Shown here: positions 26,260-34,750 of the stretch, in pieces
How positions within the stretch are numbered: the first letter of the stretch is position 1
Layout: every line of letters begins with the position of its first letter
Origin: Roseovarius sp.
GTDB lineage: Bacteria; Pseudomonadota; Alphaproteobacteria; Rhodobacterales; Rhodobacteraceae
Direction: 5' to 3'
DNA: 64,000 nucleotides
Assembly (NCBI GenBank): GCA_029212365.1
Contig: JARGOC010000008.1
Span: 80,001 to 144,000, forward strand
Translations under genes and position numbers: made by a program
The notes under the pieces: model-generated
What the model saw: only the letters and a program-made list of their open reading frames with translations
What the model was told of the DNA's origin: nothing
Database searches by the model: none

Positions 26260-27167
26260 GACGTTGGCCCCCGTTTGGTCAGGCCCAGTTTTTTGCGCAC
26301 CTCATCGGGGCCAATCACCCGCGCGCCCAGGTTTTCAATGATAGTGGCGGCGCGTTCCACCAGTTGCCAGTTTTCGGCCAGCACACCGCGGTCCAGCATC
26401 AGGTTGTCCTCCAGTCCGACGCGCACATTGCCACCCGCCAGCACCGAGACGGCGACATAGGGCATCTGGCTGCGCCCCAGTCCAAAGGCCGAAAACGTCC
26501 AGTCATCCGGCACGTTGTTCACCATGGCCATAAAGGTGTTCAGATCATCAGGTGCACCCCAAGGTACTCCCATGCACAGCTGCACCAGTGCGGGGCTGTC
26601 CAACACGCCGTCTTTGACCAATTGCTTGGCATACCAAAGATGGCCGGTGTCGAATGCTTCGATCTCGGGTTTCACGCCCAGCTTGGTCATCATTGTGCCC
26701 ATCGCCGTCAACATTCCGGGCGTGTTTGTCATCACATAATCGGCTTCGGCAAAATTCATCGTGCCACAATCCAACGTGCAGATTTCGGGCAGGCACTCTG
26801 CGATATGTTCAACCCGCTCGGACGCCCCCACCATATCTGAGGTATCGGACAGGGGCAGGGGTGCCTCGGGCGCGCCAAAGATTATGTCGCCCCCCATCCC
26901 AGCGGTCAGGTTCAGCACCACGTCGGTGTCGGAGGCGCGAATGATTTCGGTCAATTCGCGGTACAGTTTGGGATCGCGCGAAGGGGCGCCGGTTTCAGGG
27001 TCACGCACATGGCAATGCACCACCGCCGCCCCGGCTTTGGCCGCGGCAATGGCGCTGTCGGCAATCTGTTGCGGCGAGCGTGGCACATGCGGGCTGCGAT
27101 CCTGTGTGCCACCTCCGCCAGTCACGGCGCAGGTGATGAAAACGTCGCGGTTCATTTCGAGCGGCAT
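26256..27167 (-). CDS. BKACE enzyme, 3-dehydrocarnitine:acetyl-CoA trimethylamine transferase
   Basis: A 303-residue beta-keto acid cleavage enzyme (DUF849). Zinc ligands appear in AAVVHCHVRDPETG (H-x-H), with FITCAVTGGGGTQ at the start and the Glu of GLEDNLMLDRG near residue 250. By comparison with characterised members it condenses 3-dehydrocarnitine with acetyl-CoA to give betainyl-CoA and acetoacetate. GAGG lies seven bases before the ATG at 27167. It is the first gene of the eight-gene carnitine operon and is divergent from the CdhR-like regulator, which fits the assignment. Confidence 0.9.
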   Translation of the reverse strand: MPLEMNRDVFITCAVTGGGGTQDRSPHVPRSPQQIADSAIAAAKAGAAVVHCHVRDPETGAPSRDPKLYRELTEIIRASDTDVVLNLTAGMGGDIIFGAPEAPLPLSDTSDMVGASERVEHIAECLPEICTLDCGTMNFAEADYVMTNTPGMLTAMGTMMTKLGVKPEIEAFDTGHLWYAKQLVKDGVLDSPALVQLCMGVPWGAPDDLNTFMAMVNNVPDDWTFSAFGLGRSQMPYVAVSVLAGGNVRVGLEDNLMLDRGVLAENWQLVERAATIIENLGARVIGPDEVRKKLGLTKRGPTS

Positions 27168-27210
27168 GTGAGATCCTCGGAATAGCGTGGGGTGTTCTCA
27201 GCGTAACGCT

Positions 27211-27227
27211 CTGGCGCGAGTCGCCAG
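27211..27227. promoter_or_regulatory. Candidate operator between BKACE gene and cdhR-like gene
   Basis: A perfect inverted repeat with 6-bp arms, CTGGCG-CGAGT-CGCCAG, sits in the 79-bp divergent promoter region, 20 bases before the regulator start. A second, shorter palindrome AGCGTAACGCT is directly beside it (27200-27210). Binding by the adjacent regulator is inferred from position. Confidence 0.45.
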
Positions 27228-27246
27228 TTTGCAGTAACAGTCAAAG

Positions 27247-28197
27247 ATGATGCCGCAATGGACAAATCCGGATGCACCGCCTGTGCATATCGCACTGCTG
27301 ATATTTGATCAGTTCTCAAACCTGTGTCTGGCCAATTGTCTGGAGCCTTTGCGCGCCGCCAACACGCTGAACCGGTCCCCAATTTTTAGCTGGCAAATCC
27401 TGACTCATGACGGGGGTGCGGCCTTGTCTTCCAGTGCGATGCAAGTGTTGCCCCAGGCCGGCCTGTCGGATTTGGCCCCGTGTGATTATCTATTTGTATT
27501 GTCCAGCTACGGACATGAACACCACGACACCCCTGACACGCGCCGCGCATTGCGGCAGGCCTCGGCCAAGGCGCGCATCATTGTGGGGATGGATACCGCC
27601 CCGTGGTTGTTGGCCTCAGCCGGGTTGCTAGAGGGGCGGCGCGCCACGGTTCACTGGGACTTGTTGGATGGATTCAAGGAGCGGTTTTTGCAAGTCGAGG
27701 CAGAACGCAGTCGTTTGGTGCGTGATGGCCGGGTCATCACCTGCGCGGGTGCGATGTCGGCGCTGGATATGACCTTGGGGTTGATTGCCGATCACGCCGG
27801 GCTGGCCGCGCGGCTGGATGTAGAAGCGTTGTTCATGCAGGGCGATCCACCCGTGGATACGATCCATGCGCGTGGAACAGTAACAGACCCAACGGTGCGG
27901 CGTGCCTTGGCCTTGATGCGTGAAAACCTGGAAAAACCGCTAAGCCTGCTGGAGTTGTCGCGCCTGTTGTCGTGCCAATCGCGGACGCTTGACCGGCGTT
28001 TTCGCAGCCGTCTAGGCGCTCCACCCGGCACGGTGTATCGCCATTTACGCCTGTCATCAGCGCGCAAGATGCTAGAGGGCAGCACCCTAAGCGTGGCCGA
28101 AATTGCCCTGCGCAACGGGTATGAAAGTCCGGCTGCAATGGCACGGGCGATGAAGCGGTATTATGGTGTCACGCCATCCAGCCTGCGACTTGGATGA
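27247..28197 (+). CDS. cdhR: GlxA/AraC family regulator, CdhR-like
   Basis: A 316-residue activator-type protein with a DJ-1/PfpI-like N-terminal domain (HIALLIFDQFSNLCLANCLE, DYLFVLSSYGHEH) and a C-terminal AraC double helix-turn-helix (PLSLLELSRLLSCQSRTLDR, then SVAEIALRNGYESPAAMARAMKRYYG). This architecture is that of CdhR and GbdR, activators of carnitine and betaine catabolism in pseudomonads. It faces the carnitine operon across a 79-bp divergent promoter, so control of that operon is likely. The usual nucleophilic Cys site is not obvious in the N-domain. Confidence 0.85.
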   Translation: MMPQWTNPDAPPVHIALLIFDQFSNLCLANCLEPLRAANTLNRSPIFSWQILTHDGGAALSSSAMQVLPQAGLSDLAPCDYLFVLSSYGHEHHDTPDTRRALRQASAKARIIVGMDTAPWLLASAGLLEGRRATVHWDLLDGFKERFLQVEAERSRLVRDGRVITCAGAMSALDMTLGLIADHAGLAARLDVEALFMQGDPPVDTIHARGTVTDPTVRRALALMRENLEKPLSLLELSRLLSCQSRTLDRRFRSRLGAPPGTVYRHLRLSSARKMLEGSTLSVAEIALRNGYESPAAMARAMKRYYGVTPSSLRLG

Positions 28198-28276
28198 GCG
28201 CGCAAGTGCCCTGCCCGAGCAAAGGGCAGCAGGCCGCGCCCTAAGTGCGGGCGAGGCGTACAGCACATGTGCAGGC

Positions 28277-29422
28277 TTACAAAGCCGCGCGGAACAGCCC
28301 TTCGAGGTTTTCCTCGGTCAGCTCAATCGGGTTGCCGCCACAACTGGGGTCAATGATAGCACCCGCCACCAGATCGGGAATGCTGGCCTCGGTCACACCC
28401 ATATCAGACAGTTTGCGGGGGATGTTCATGCTGTCGTTGAACTCCTGCACAAAGGCGCAAAACCCATCGAACCCGCCCTGTACGCCAATGTAGGACGCCG
28501 CCCTGTCAAACCGATCGGCAATTACTGGCGCGTTGAATTCCAGAACGGCAGGCATACACACCGCATTGGTGGTGCCGTGATGAGTGTTGAAATGGGCCCC
28601 GATGGGGTGGCTCATGGCGTGGATTGCACCAAGCCCTTTTTGGAACGCCGTGGCCCCCATCGCGGCGGCTGACATCATGTTGGCCCGCGCCTCAATATCC
28701 GTGCCATCGCTGTAGGCACGCGGCAGGTTTTCCACCACCAGACGCATACCTTCCAAGGCAATTCCCTGGCTCATCGGGTGGTAATGCGGGCTGGAATAGG
28801 CCTCAACACAATGGGCAAAGGCATCAAGGCCAGTGCCTGCGGTGATGAACTGGGGCATGCCAACAGTCAGTTCAGGGTCACAGATCACAATTTCTGGCAA
28901 CACCTTGGGGTGAAAGATGATTTTTTTCACATGGCTGACACTGTCGGTGATCACTGATGCGCGGCCCACTTCCGAGCCGGTTCCGGCGGTTGTGGGCACT
29001 GCAATGATCGGTGCAATCACGTCGGCATTGGCACGGTTCCACCAATCGCCAATATCCTCAAAATCCCAGATGGGCCGCGTCTGACCGGCCATAAAAGCCA
29101 CCATCTTGCCCAGGTCCAAGCCAGAGCCGCCGCCAAAGGCTACAACGCCGTCATGGCCGCCAGCCTTATACGCGGCAACACCGGCGTTAAGGTTGACCTC
29201 ATTGGGGTTGGGATCGACCTGCGAAAACATCGCGCGCCCCAGCCCGGCGGCATCCATGATGTCCAGCGTGGCCTGGGTAACAGGTAGATCCGCCAACCCC
29301 TTGTCTGTCACCAGCAAGGGGCGTTTGATGCCCGCCTGAGCGCACGCTGCGGGCAGTTCTGCAATGCGGCCTGCGCCAAATTTCATCACTGTGGGGTAAG
29401 ACCAGTTTCCAGTCAGGCTCAT
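28277..29422 (-). CDS. Iron-containing alcohol dehydrogenase
   Basis: A 381-residue group III alcohol dehydrogenase. NAD-binding GVVAFGGGSGLDLGKMVAF, the conserved IIAVPTTAGTGSEV, and metal ligands in GLDAFAHCVEAY, GAIHAMSHPIGAHFNTHHGTT are all present. The ATG at 29422 overlaps the stop of the aldehyde dehydrogenase gene; a longer ORF to 29527 is not needed. As last gene of the TRAP/GS-like operon it probably oxidises a terminal alcohol to the aldehyde used by its neighbour. Confidence 0.9.
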   Translation of the reverse strand: MSLTGNWSYPTVMKFGAGRIAELPAACAQAGIKRPLLVTDKGLADLPVTQATLDIMDAAGLGRAMFSQVDPNPNEVNLNAGVAAYKAGGHDGVVAFGGGSGLDLGKMVAFMAGQTRPIWDFEDIGDWWNRANADVIAPIIAVPTTAGTGSEVGRASVITDSVSHVKKIIFHPKVLPEIVICDPELTVGMPQFITAGTGLDAFAHCVEAYSSPHYHPMSQGIALEGMRLVVENLPRAYSDGTDIEARANMMSAAAMGATAFQKGLGAIHAMSHPIGAHFNTHHGTTNAVCMPAVLEFNAPVIADRFDRAASYIGVQGGFDGFCAFVQEFNDSMNIPRKLSDMGVTEASIPDLVAGAIIDPSCGGNPIELTEENLEGLFRAAL

Positions 29423-30801
29423 GATGTGACCTTTTTCATATGGTAAGATTTGGGACGTGTCAGATTGTGATAGCCGATAATCGACAGACCACCGCCACGA
29501 CCGGTGTCTTTGCACCCGGTCCAGCACAGGCCAGGATCGAGGTAATCCGCCCGGTTCATAAACACGGTGCCGGTTTCAATCTGATCACCCACGGTAGTGG
29601 CGCGCTCCAGATCAGCGGTCCATAGGCTGGCGGTCAGGCCAAACTGGCTGTCGTTCATCAGCTCAATCGCCTCGGCGTCGTCCTTGACGGGCATGATGCC
29701 CACGACTGGGCCAAAGCTCTCGTCGCGCATGACGCGCATATCGTGGGTGACATTGGTCAGGATCTGGGGCGTCAGATATGCGCCTCCATCATCCTCGGCA
29801 AAGGTCTCGATATGTGCTTTGGCACCGGCGGCGACAGCTTCGGCAATCTGCGCACGCACCTCGGCGGCAAACCGCACGTTGGCCATCGGGCCCATGGTTG
29901 TGTCCGGGTCCATTGGATTGCCCAGCTTATAGCCCTTCACAATCGCCACGGCCTTTTCAACAAAAGCGTCATACAGGCTTGCCGCCACATAAATCCGCTC
30001 AATCCCGCAGCAGCATTGCCCGGCATTAAACATCGCGCCATCAATCAGCGTGTCCACGGCGGCATCCAGATCGGCGTCATCCATGACATAGCCCGGATCC
30101 TTGCCGCCCAACTCCAGCCCGACACCGGTGAATGTACCTGCGGCGGCGCGTTCCATCGCCTTGCCGCCCCCAACCGAGCCAGTGAAATTCACAAAATCAA
30201 AGGCCCGCTCAGCAATCAGTGTCGACGTTGTGTCGTGATCCAGAAACACATTCTGGAACACATCCTCAGGCACGCCAGCCGCGATAAAAGCCCGCACCAT
30301 CCGCTCGCCCACCAACAGGGTTTGTGTCGCATGTTTCAACACCACCGTATTCCCGGCAATCAGGGCAGGGGCCACCGTGTTGATCGCCGTCATATAAGGA
30401 TAATTCCAAGGCGCCACGACCAGCACGACACCATGCGGCACCCGTTTGATATATCGCTTGAAAGTGGCATCCTCGCTCACCTCAACATCCGCCAATGCCT
30501 CCTCGGCTATGCCTGCCATGTGGCTGGCGCGTTCATTGAACCCGTCAAATTCACCGCCATAGCGCACCGGGCGCCCCATCATATGGGCCAACTCGGGCAC
30601 AATTTCATCGTTCATGGCCCCCACGGCGGCCACACCGGCCATCACCAGGGCCGTGCGTTCGCTCAACGGTCGTGCTGCCCAGGCCACCTGCGCTGCCCGT
30701 GCACGTGCAGCCACCTTTGCGGCGGCCTCGCCAGTCAGCGTTTCGCGCTCTGCATAAACCGATCCATCAATCGGCGAGATACATTTCAACATCTGCGTCA
30801 T
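29419..30801 (-). CDS. Aldehyde dehydrogenase (NAD)
   Basis: A 460-residue ALDH. The catalytic Glu is in GVGLELGGKDPGYV and the nucleophilic Cys in MFNAGQCCCGIERIY, where three cysteines stand together. NAD-binding residues are in VVAPWNYPYMTA and FTGSVGGGKAM. It is coupled to the alcohol dehydrogenase (ATGA) and follows a GlnA-like gene. The three would convert an amino alcohol through an N-glutamyl aldehyde to an N-glutamyl acid; this chain is inferred from gene order. By sequence it resembles gamma-glutamyl-aminoaldehyde and related dehydrogenases only generally. Confidence 0.9.
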   Translation of the reverse strand: MTQMLKCISPIDGSVYAERETLTGEAAAKVAARARAAQVAWAARPLSERTALVMAGVAAVGAMNDEIVPELAHMMGRPVRYGGEFDGFNERASHMAGIAEEALADVEVSEDATFKRYIKRVPHGVVLVVAPWNYPYMTAINTVAPALIAGNTVVLKHATQTLLVGERMVRAFIAAGVPEDVFQNVFLDHDTTSTLIAERAFDFVNFTGSVGGGKAMERAAAGTFTGVGLELGGKDPGYVMDDADLDAAVDTLIDGAMFNAGQCCCGIERIYVAASLYDAFVEKAVAIVKGYKLGNPMDPDTTMGPMANVRFAAEVRAQIAEAVAAGAKAHIETFAEDDGGAYLTPQILTNVTHDMRVMRDESFGPVVGIMPVKDDAEAIELMNDSQFGLTASLWTADLERATTVGDQIETGTVFMNRADYLDPGLCWTGCKDTGRGGGLSIIGYHNLTRPKSYHMKKVTS

Positions 30802-30830
30802 AGCGCCCTCATCTTTTCAAAAGCAGCAAG

Positions 30831-30870
30831 TCCATCTTCTTGCCAAAAATATCCCCGCCGGAGGCATCCG
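30831..30870 (-). repeat. Dispersed intergenic repeat, copy 4
   Basis: On the minus strand it reads GCCTCCGGCGGGGATATTTT followed by TGGCAAGAAGATGGA. This is the best-formed copy in the window, with a GCCTCCGGCGGG hairpin potential at its 5' part. It lies between the GS-like gene and the aldehyde dehydrogenase gene inside their operon. Confidence 0.7.
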
Positions 30871-30883
30871 GACGGTGCAACCC

Positions 30884-32239
30884 TCACGCCAGCTCAAACC
30901 CGCGCGCCACTTCGTAATCCGTGACGATACGATCAAACTCTTCCAGCTCCCACTCGGCCGCACGGGCATAGTGATCCACCACGTCATCGCCAAAGGCCGC
31001 GCGCAGCATGTCCGACCCCTTAAGGGTCTCGCGGGCATCACGCAGGTTTTGCGGGATCATACCGCTGTCGCCTTGATACGCATCGCCAACTGTGGGCGGG
31101 GCCAGTTCAAGCGCCTCTTCAATCCCGGCGATCCCGGCGGCGATTTGCGCGGCCATTGCCAGATAGGGGTTCAGATCCGACCCACCGACACGGCACTCCA
31201 CCCGGATCGCCTTGGACCCGGTGCCACACAGCCGGAAACCAGCGGTGCGATTGTCCACCGACCAGATCGTTCGCGTGGGCGCAAAGCTGCCTTTTTGAAA
31301 CCGCTTATAGCTGTTCACATAAGGCGCCAGAAAGTAGGTGAAATCGGGGGCGTATTTCAACAAGCCTGCCATATATGTTTTCATCAATGTGCTCATGCCC
31401 AGCTTGTCATCCGGGTCGTAAAACACCGGCGCGCCATCTTTCCACAAGGATTGATGCACATGGCTGGAGGACCCAACCTTGTCATGGTGCCACTTGGGCA
31501 GAAAGGTCACCGCATGGCCTTGCTGATAGGCGATTTCCTTGATCGCGTGTTTGGCAATCGTGTGGTAATCGGCCGTATCCTGTGCCGCGGCATATTTGAT
31601 GTTCAGCTCTTCCTGGCCGGTTTCGGCCTCGCCCTTGGAATTTTCAATCGGAATGCCCGCGTCCCACAGATGGTTGCGGATCGGGCGCATCACATGTTCC
31701 TCGCGTGAGGTTTGAAGGATGTGATAATCTTCATTGTATCCGCTGATCGGCTCCAGATCGCGAAAGCCTGATTTGCGGATGTCGTCAAAGCTTTTCTCGA
31801 ACAGAAAGAACTCCAGCTCGGTCGCCATCATGGCGTCAAAGCCCATGGCCTCCAGCCGCTTTAGCTGCTTTTTTAGCACTGCGCGTGGGGAATGGGGCAC
31901 ATCCTGGTGCGTGTGGTGATCCAACACGTCACACAGCACCATCGCAGTGCCTTCCAACCATGGGACCATACGCAATGTATCCAGATCGGGCTTCATCACA
32001 TAGTCGCCATAACCTGTTTCCCAACTGGTCGAGGCATAGCCATCAGGTGTCGCCATCTGCAAATCCGTGGCCAGCAGGTAATTGCAGCAATGGGTTTCTT
32101 CCCAGGCCCCGGCGATGAAATGCCCGGCATGAAAGCGCTTGCCCATCAACCGGCCCTGCATATCCACAAGGCAGACCAGAACGGTGTCAATCTCACCGGC
32201 CTCATATTTTGTTTTCAGCGTGTCAAAGCTCAGGGTCAT
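30884..32239 (-). CDS. Glutamine synthetase family protein, probable gamma-glutamyl-amide synthetase
   Basis: A 451-residue GlnA-fold ligase. Metal and substrate motifs are MMATELEFFLFE near residue 140, AETGQEELNIKYA near 205, KVGSSSHVHQSLW near 255 (HVHQS in place of the HCHIS/HNHMS of true GlnA) and SVDNRTAGFRLCG near 325. It lacks the adenylylation-loop Tyr region of GlnA. Such variants (PuuA, IpuC, GlnT-like) join glutamate to amines or amino alcohols. Its operon with TRAP genes, alcohol and aldehyde dehydrogenases and an amidohydrolase fits an amine catabolism role. The actual amine is unknown. Confidence 0.87.
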   Translation of the reverse strand: MTLSFDTLKTKYEAGEIDTVLVCLVDMQGRLMGKRFHAGHFIAGAWEETHCCNYLLATDLQMATPDGYASTSWETGYGDYVMKPDLDTLRMVPWLEGTAMVLCDVLDHHTHQDVPHSPRAVLKKQLKRLEAMGFDAMMATELEFFLFEKSFDDIRKSGFRDLEPISGYNEDYHILQTSREEHVMRPIRNHLWDAGIPIENSKGEAETGQEELNIKYAAAQDTADYHTIAKHAIKEIAYQQGHAVTFLPKWHHDKVGSSSHVHQSLWKDGAPVFYDPDDKLGMSTLMKTYMAGLLKYAPDFTYFLAPYVNSYKRFQKGSFAPTRTIWSVDNRTAGFRLCGTGSKAIRVECRVGGSDLNPYLAMAAQIAAGIAGIEEALELAPPTVGDAYQGDSGMIPQNLRDARETLKGSDMLRAAFGDDVVDHYARAAEWELEEFDRIVTDYEVARGFELA

Positions 32240-32262
32240 GGCAAGATCCGTTATGGGGGCAA

Positions 32263-32328
32263 AAAATTCTTCATAGAATTTTGCAATTTTCTTGGAAAAT
32301 TCATCCCCCGGCCGATAAACCGGGGGAT
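32263..32328 (-). promoter_or_regulatory. Three adjacent perfect inverted repeats between dctP and the GS-like gene
   Basis: In transcript order (minus strand) there are three. First, a 9-bp stem ATCCCCCGG / CCGGGGGAT at 32303-32328. Second, a 7-bp dyad AATTTTC-TTG-GAAAATT at 32285-32301. Third, an 8-bp stem AAAATTCT-N4-AGAATTTT at 32263-32282, followed by further T. All three are perfect and nearly contiguous. They probably act as an attenuator or RNA stabiliser after the binding-protein gene; the AT-rich middle dyad could also be an operator. Confidence 0.7.
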
Positions 32329-32344
32329 AAATCAGACGTTACGA

Positions 32345-33379
32345 TCAGCCGTAGCGGTAGGGCCGTCCGGCTTTTTGCATATCGGCGTTGTATTTCTTGA
32401 ATATCTCTACAACTTTCGCCTTGGTTGGCGATTCCGCTGCGATTTCATCCCAGAACACCAACGCGGCGTCTTCGACCTGCTTCCATTCCGCATCCGGGAT
32501 CGAGGTCAGCTCCATCTTGGGGCCGTCCACGCGCAGGCTGGCTTCACCACCCCAATACCACCATTGGCGATAGTAGTGTGACTGGTCACAGCACACCCGG
32601 AACAGGGTTTGCAGATCTTCTGGCAGTGCGTTCCAACGCTCTTGGTTGGCAAAGAACGATCCCGCCCAGGCACCTGAGATGTTGTTGGTCAGGAAGTAGT
32701 TGGTCACATCCGCCCAGCCGACGGTGTAATCTTCGGTGATACCTGACCATGCAATGCCATCCAGCTCGCCGGTTTGAACGGCCACTTCGATGTCTTCCCA
32801 GGGCAGGGTCACGGGCACCACGCCAAACTGCTGCAAGAATCGACCAGCGGTGGGGAAGGTAAAGACGCGTTTGCCCTTCAGGTCCGCCAGTGAATTGATC
32901 GGATCTTTGGTGGCAAAGTGGCAAGGATCCCATGCACCGGCGCTGATGTGTTTCACGCCGACTTTGGAATATTCCTCGTCCCAAATCTCATTCAAACCAT
33001 ATTGGTTGAACAGAACCGGCACATCCAGGCTGTAACGTGAGGCAAACGGAAAATAGCCGCCAAACACGGTGACTTCGGTGGGCGATGCCATGGAATCATC
33101 ATCCGATTGCACCGCATCAATCGTGCCGTTCTGCATAGCACGGAACAATTCACCCGTTGGCACCAGCTGATCGGCAAAGAACAATTCGATCTGCATCCGG
33201 TCGCCAGCGATTTTGTTGAACATATCAATCGCAGGCTTGATGACGTGCTCGGCCAGCGCCGGGCCAGCATAGGTTTGCATGCGCCATGTGATTTTGTCCT
33301 GCGCCAAGGCAGGGGTTGCCAATGGGGCAGCCAATGCGCCGACACCAGCGGTTTTCAGAAACTTACGTCTTGTTGTCAT
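32345..33379 (-). CDS. dctP: TRAP transporter substrate-binding protein DctP
   Basis: Periplasmic receptor of a TRAP transporter, 344 residues. The N-terminus MTTRRKFLKTAGVGALAAPLATPALA is a twin-arginine (Tat) signal. The mature protein has the DctP/SBP_bac_7 layout: QLVPTGELFRAMQNGTIDAV, LADLKGKRVFTFPTAGRFLQ and the Arg-containing ligand region, then VQTGELDGIAWSGITEDY. It is aromatic-rich near the end (QSHYYRQWWYWGG). It is likely the most abundantly made product of its operon, being followed by strong hairpins. The ligand is unknown; many subfamily members bind 2-oxo acids or amino-acid derivatives. Confidence 0.92.
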   Translation of the reverse strand: MTTRRKFLKTAGVGALAAPLATPALAQDKITWRMQTYAGPALAEHVIKPAIDMFNKIAGDRMQIELFFADQLVPTGELFRAMQNGTIDAVQSDDDSMASPTEVTVFGGYFPFASRYSLDVPVLFNQYGLNEIWDEEYSKVGVKHISAGAWDPCHFATKDPINSLADLKGKRVFTFPTAGRFLQQFGVVPVTLPWEDIEVAVQTGELDGIAWSGITEDYTVGWADVTNYFLTNNISGAWAGSFFANQERWNALPEDLQTLFRVCCDQSHYYRQWWYWGGEASLRVDGPKMELTSIPDAEWKQVEDAALVFWDEIAAESPTKAKVVEIFKKYNADMQKAGRPYRYG

Positions 33380-33427
33380 ATCGTCTCTCCTTGATGAAAT
33401 GGGGCCCCGTCATGAGGCTCTTCTTGG

Positions 33428-34750
33428 TTATTTTCCGTACACATAATCGGGCAGCCACAATGCGATCTGAGGAAACATCATCACCAGGCTCAGCGCCACA
33501 ACCATCACCAGTGCAAACGGGATGATTGAAATATAGATATCTCGCAGGCCAATTTCAGGCGGGGCCATGGCGCGCATTAAAAACAGGTTATAGCCGAAGG
33601 GCGGCGTCATATAGGCAATCTGTGTCGTGATCGTATAGAGCACACCATACCAGATCAGATCAAAGCCCAACTCGCCCACCAGCGGCACATAAAGTGGCGC
33701 AACAATGACCAGCATCGCCGTGTCATCCAGAAATGTGCCCATCACGATAAAGCTGAGTTGCATCAGGATCAGGATCATCCATGGATTGAGGTTCAGCTGA
33801 TCGGTAAACAGGCTTTCAATCGCCTTCACCGCACCAAGCCCGTCAAAGATGGCACCAAAGCCAAGTGCCGCCAGAATGATCCACATGAACATACATGAGA
33901 TTGCCAAGGTGGAGCGCACCGAGGTTTCAAACACCGCGCGTGTCATGCGGCCTTTCACGACAGCGGCCAAAAACGCCGTCATCGCCCCAATGGCCGAGCT
34001 TTCAACCAGGCTGGTCCAGCCCTTCACAAAGGGCACCATCATCGCGGCAAAAATCACCAGCGGCAAAAGGCCCGCGCGCAACAGGCGCAGCTTTTCGGCC
34101 ATCGACACGTTGCGTTCTTCTTCGGGCAAGGGCGGGCCCAATTCGGGCTGCAGCCGGCAGCGCACATAGATATAAATGATGAACATCGTGGCCATCATCA
34201 GCCCCGGCACCACACCCGCCAGCCACAGCTGGCCCACGGGCTGGCGCGCGATCATCGCATAAAGCACCAGCACGACCGACGGCGGTACAAGGATGCCCAG
34301 GCTTGATCCGGCCTGAATTACCCCCGTGACCATGATCTTATCATAGCCGCGTCGCAGCAGCTCTGGCAGCGCAATGGTGGCTCCAATGGCCATGCCCGCG
34401 ACACTCAGCCCATTCATCGCCGAGATCAGCACCATCAACCCGATCGTGCCTATCGCCAGCCCGCCTTTGACCGGCCCCATCCAGACATGGAACATTTTGT
34501 ACAGGTCATCGGCGATTTTGCTTTCCGACAGCACATATCCCATGAAAATGAACATGGGCAGGGTCAGCAGCGGATACCATTTCATCAGCTTCATCGCGGC
34601 GGAAAACGGGATTTCCACGCCGCCTGTGCCCCACAAAAGCATCCCCGCAGCGGCCCCGACAAACCCAATGGCCCCAAATACGCGCTGCCCGGTCAGCAAC
34701 ATCAGCATCATGGATGCGAACATCAAAATGGCGATCATATCATAGGACAT
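33428..34750 (-). CDS. dctM: TRAP transporter large permease DctM
   Basis: Inner-membrane permease of 440 residues with about 12 hydrophobic segments. Conserved elements include LLTGQRVFGAIGFVGAAAGM at the start, PLLTLPMFIFMGYVLSESKI, GSSLGILVPPSVVLVLYAMI and MGTFLDDTAMLVIVAPLYVPL. It uses the sodium gradient to move the substrate delivered by DctP. The start codon shares one base with the dctQ stop (TGATG). Confidence 0.95.
   Translation of the reverse strand: MSYDMIAILMFASMMLMLLTGQRVFGAIGFVGAAAGMLLWGTGGVEIPFSAAMKLMKWYPLLTLPMFIFMGYVLSESKIADDLYKMFHVWMGPVKGGLAIGTIGLMVLISAMNGLSVAGMAIGATIALPELLRRGYDKIMVTGVIQAGSSLGILVPPSVVLVLYAMIARQPVGQLWLAGVVPGLMMATMFIIYIYVRCRLQPELGPPLPEEERNVSMAEKLRLLRAGLLPLVIFAAMMVPFVKGWTSLVESSAIGAMTAFLAAVVKGRMTRAVFETSVRSTLAISCMFMWIILAALGFGAIFDGLGAVKAIESLFTDQLNLNPWMILILMQLSFIVMGTFLDDTAMLVIVAPLYVPLVGELGFDLIWYGVLYTITTQIAYMTPPFGYNLFLMRAMAPPEIGLRDIYISIIPFALVMVVALSLVMMFPQIALWLPDYVYGK

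Noticed and set aside
28211..28229. CTGCCC...GGGCAG hairpin between convergent cdhR and alcohol dehydrogenase genes as a terminator
   Set aside because: Six-bp stem without a T run; too weak to call.
29743..30924. 393-codon open frame on the plus strand
   Set aside because: Antisense to the well-supported aldehyde dehydrogenase gene; the composition (many His, Arg, Pro) is that of a shadow frame.
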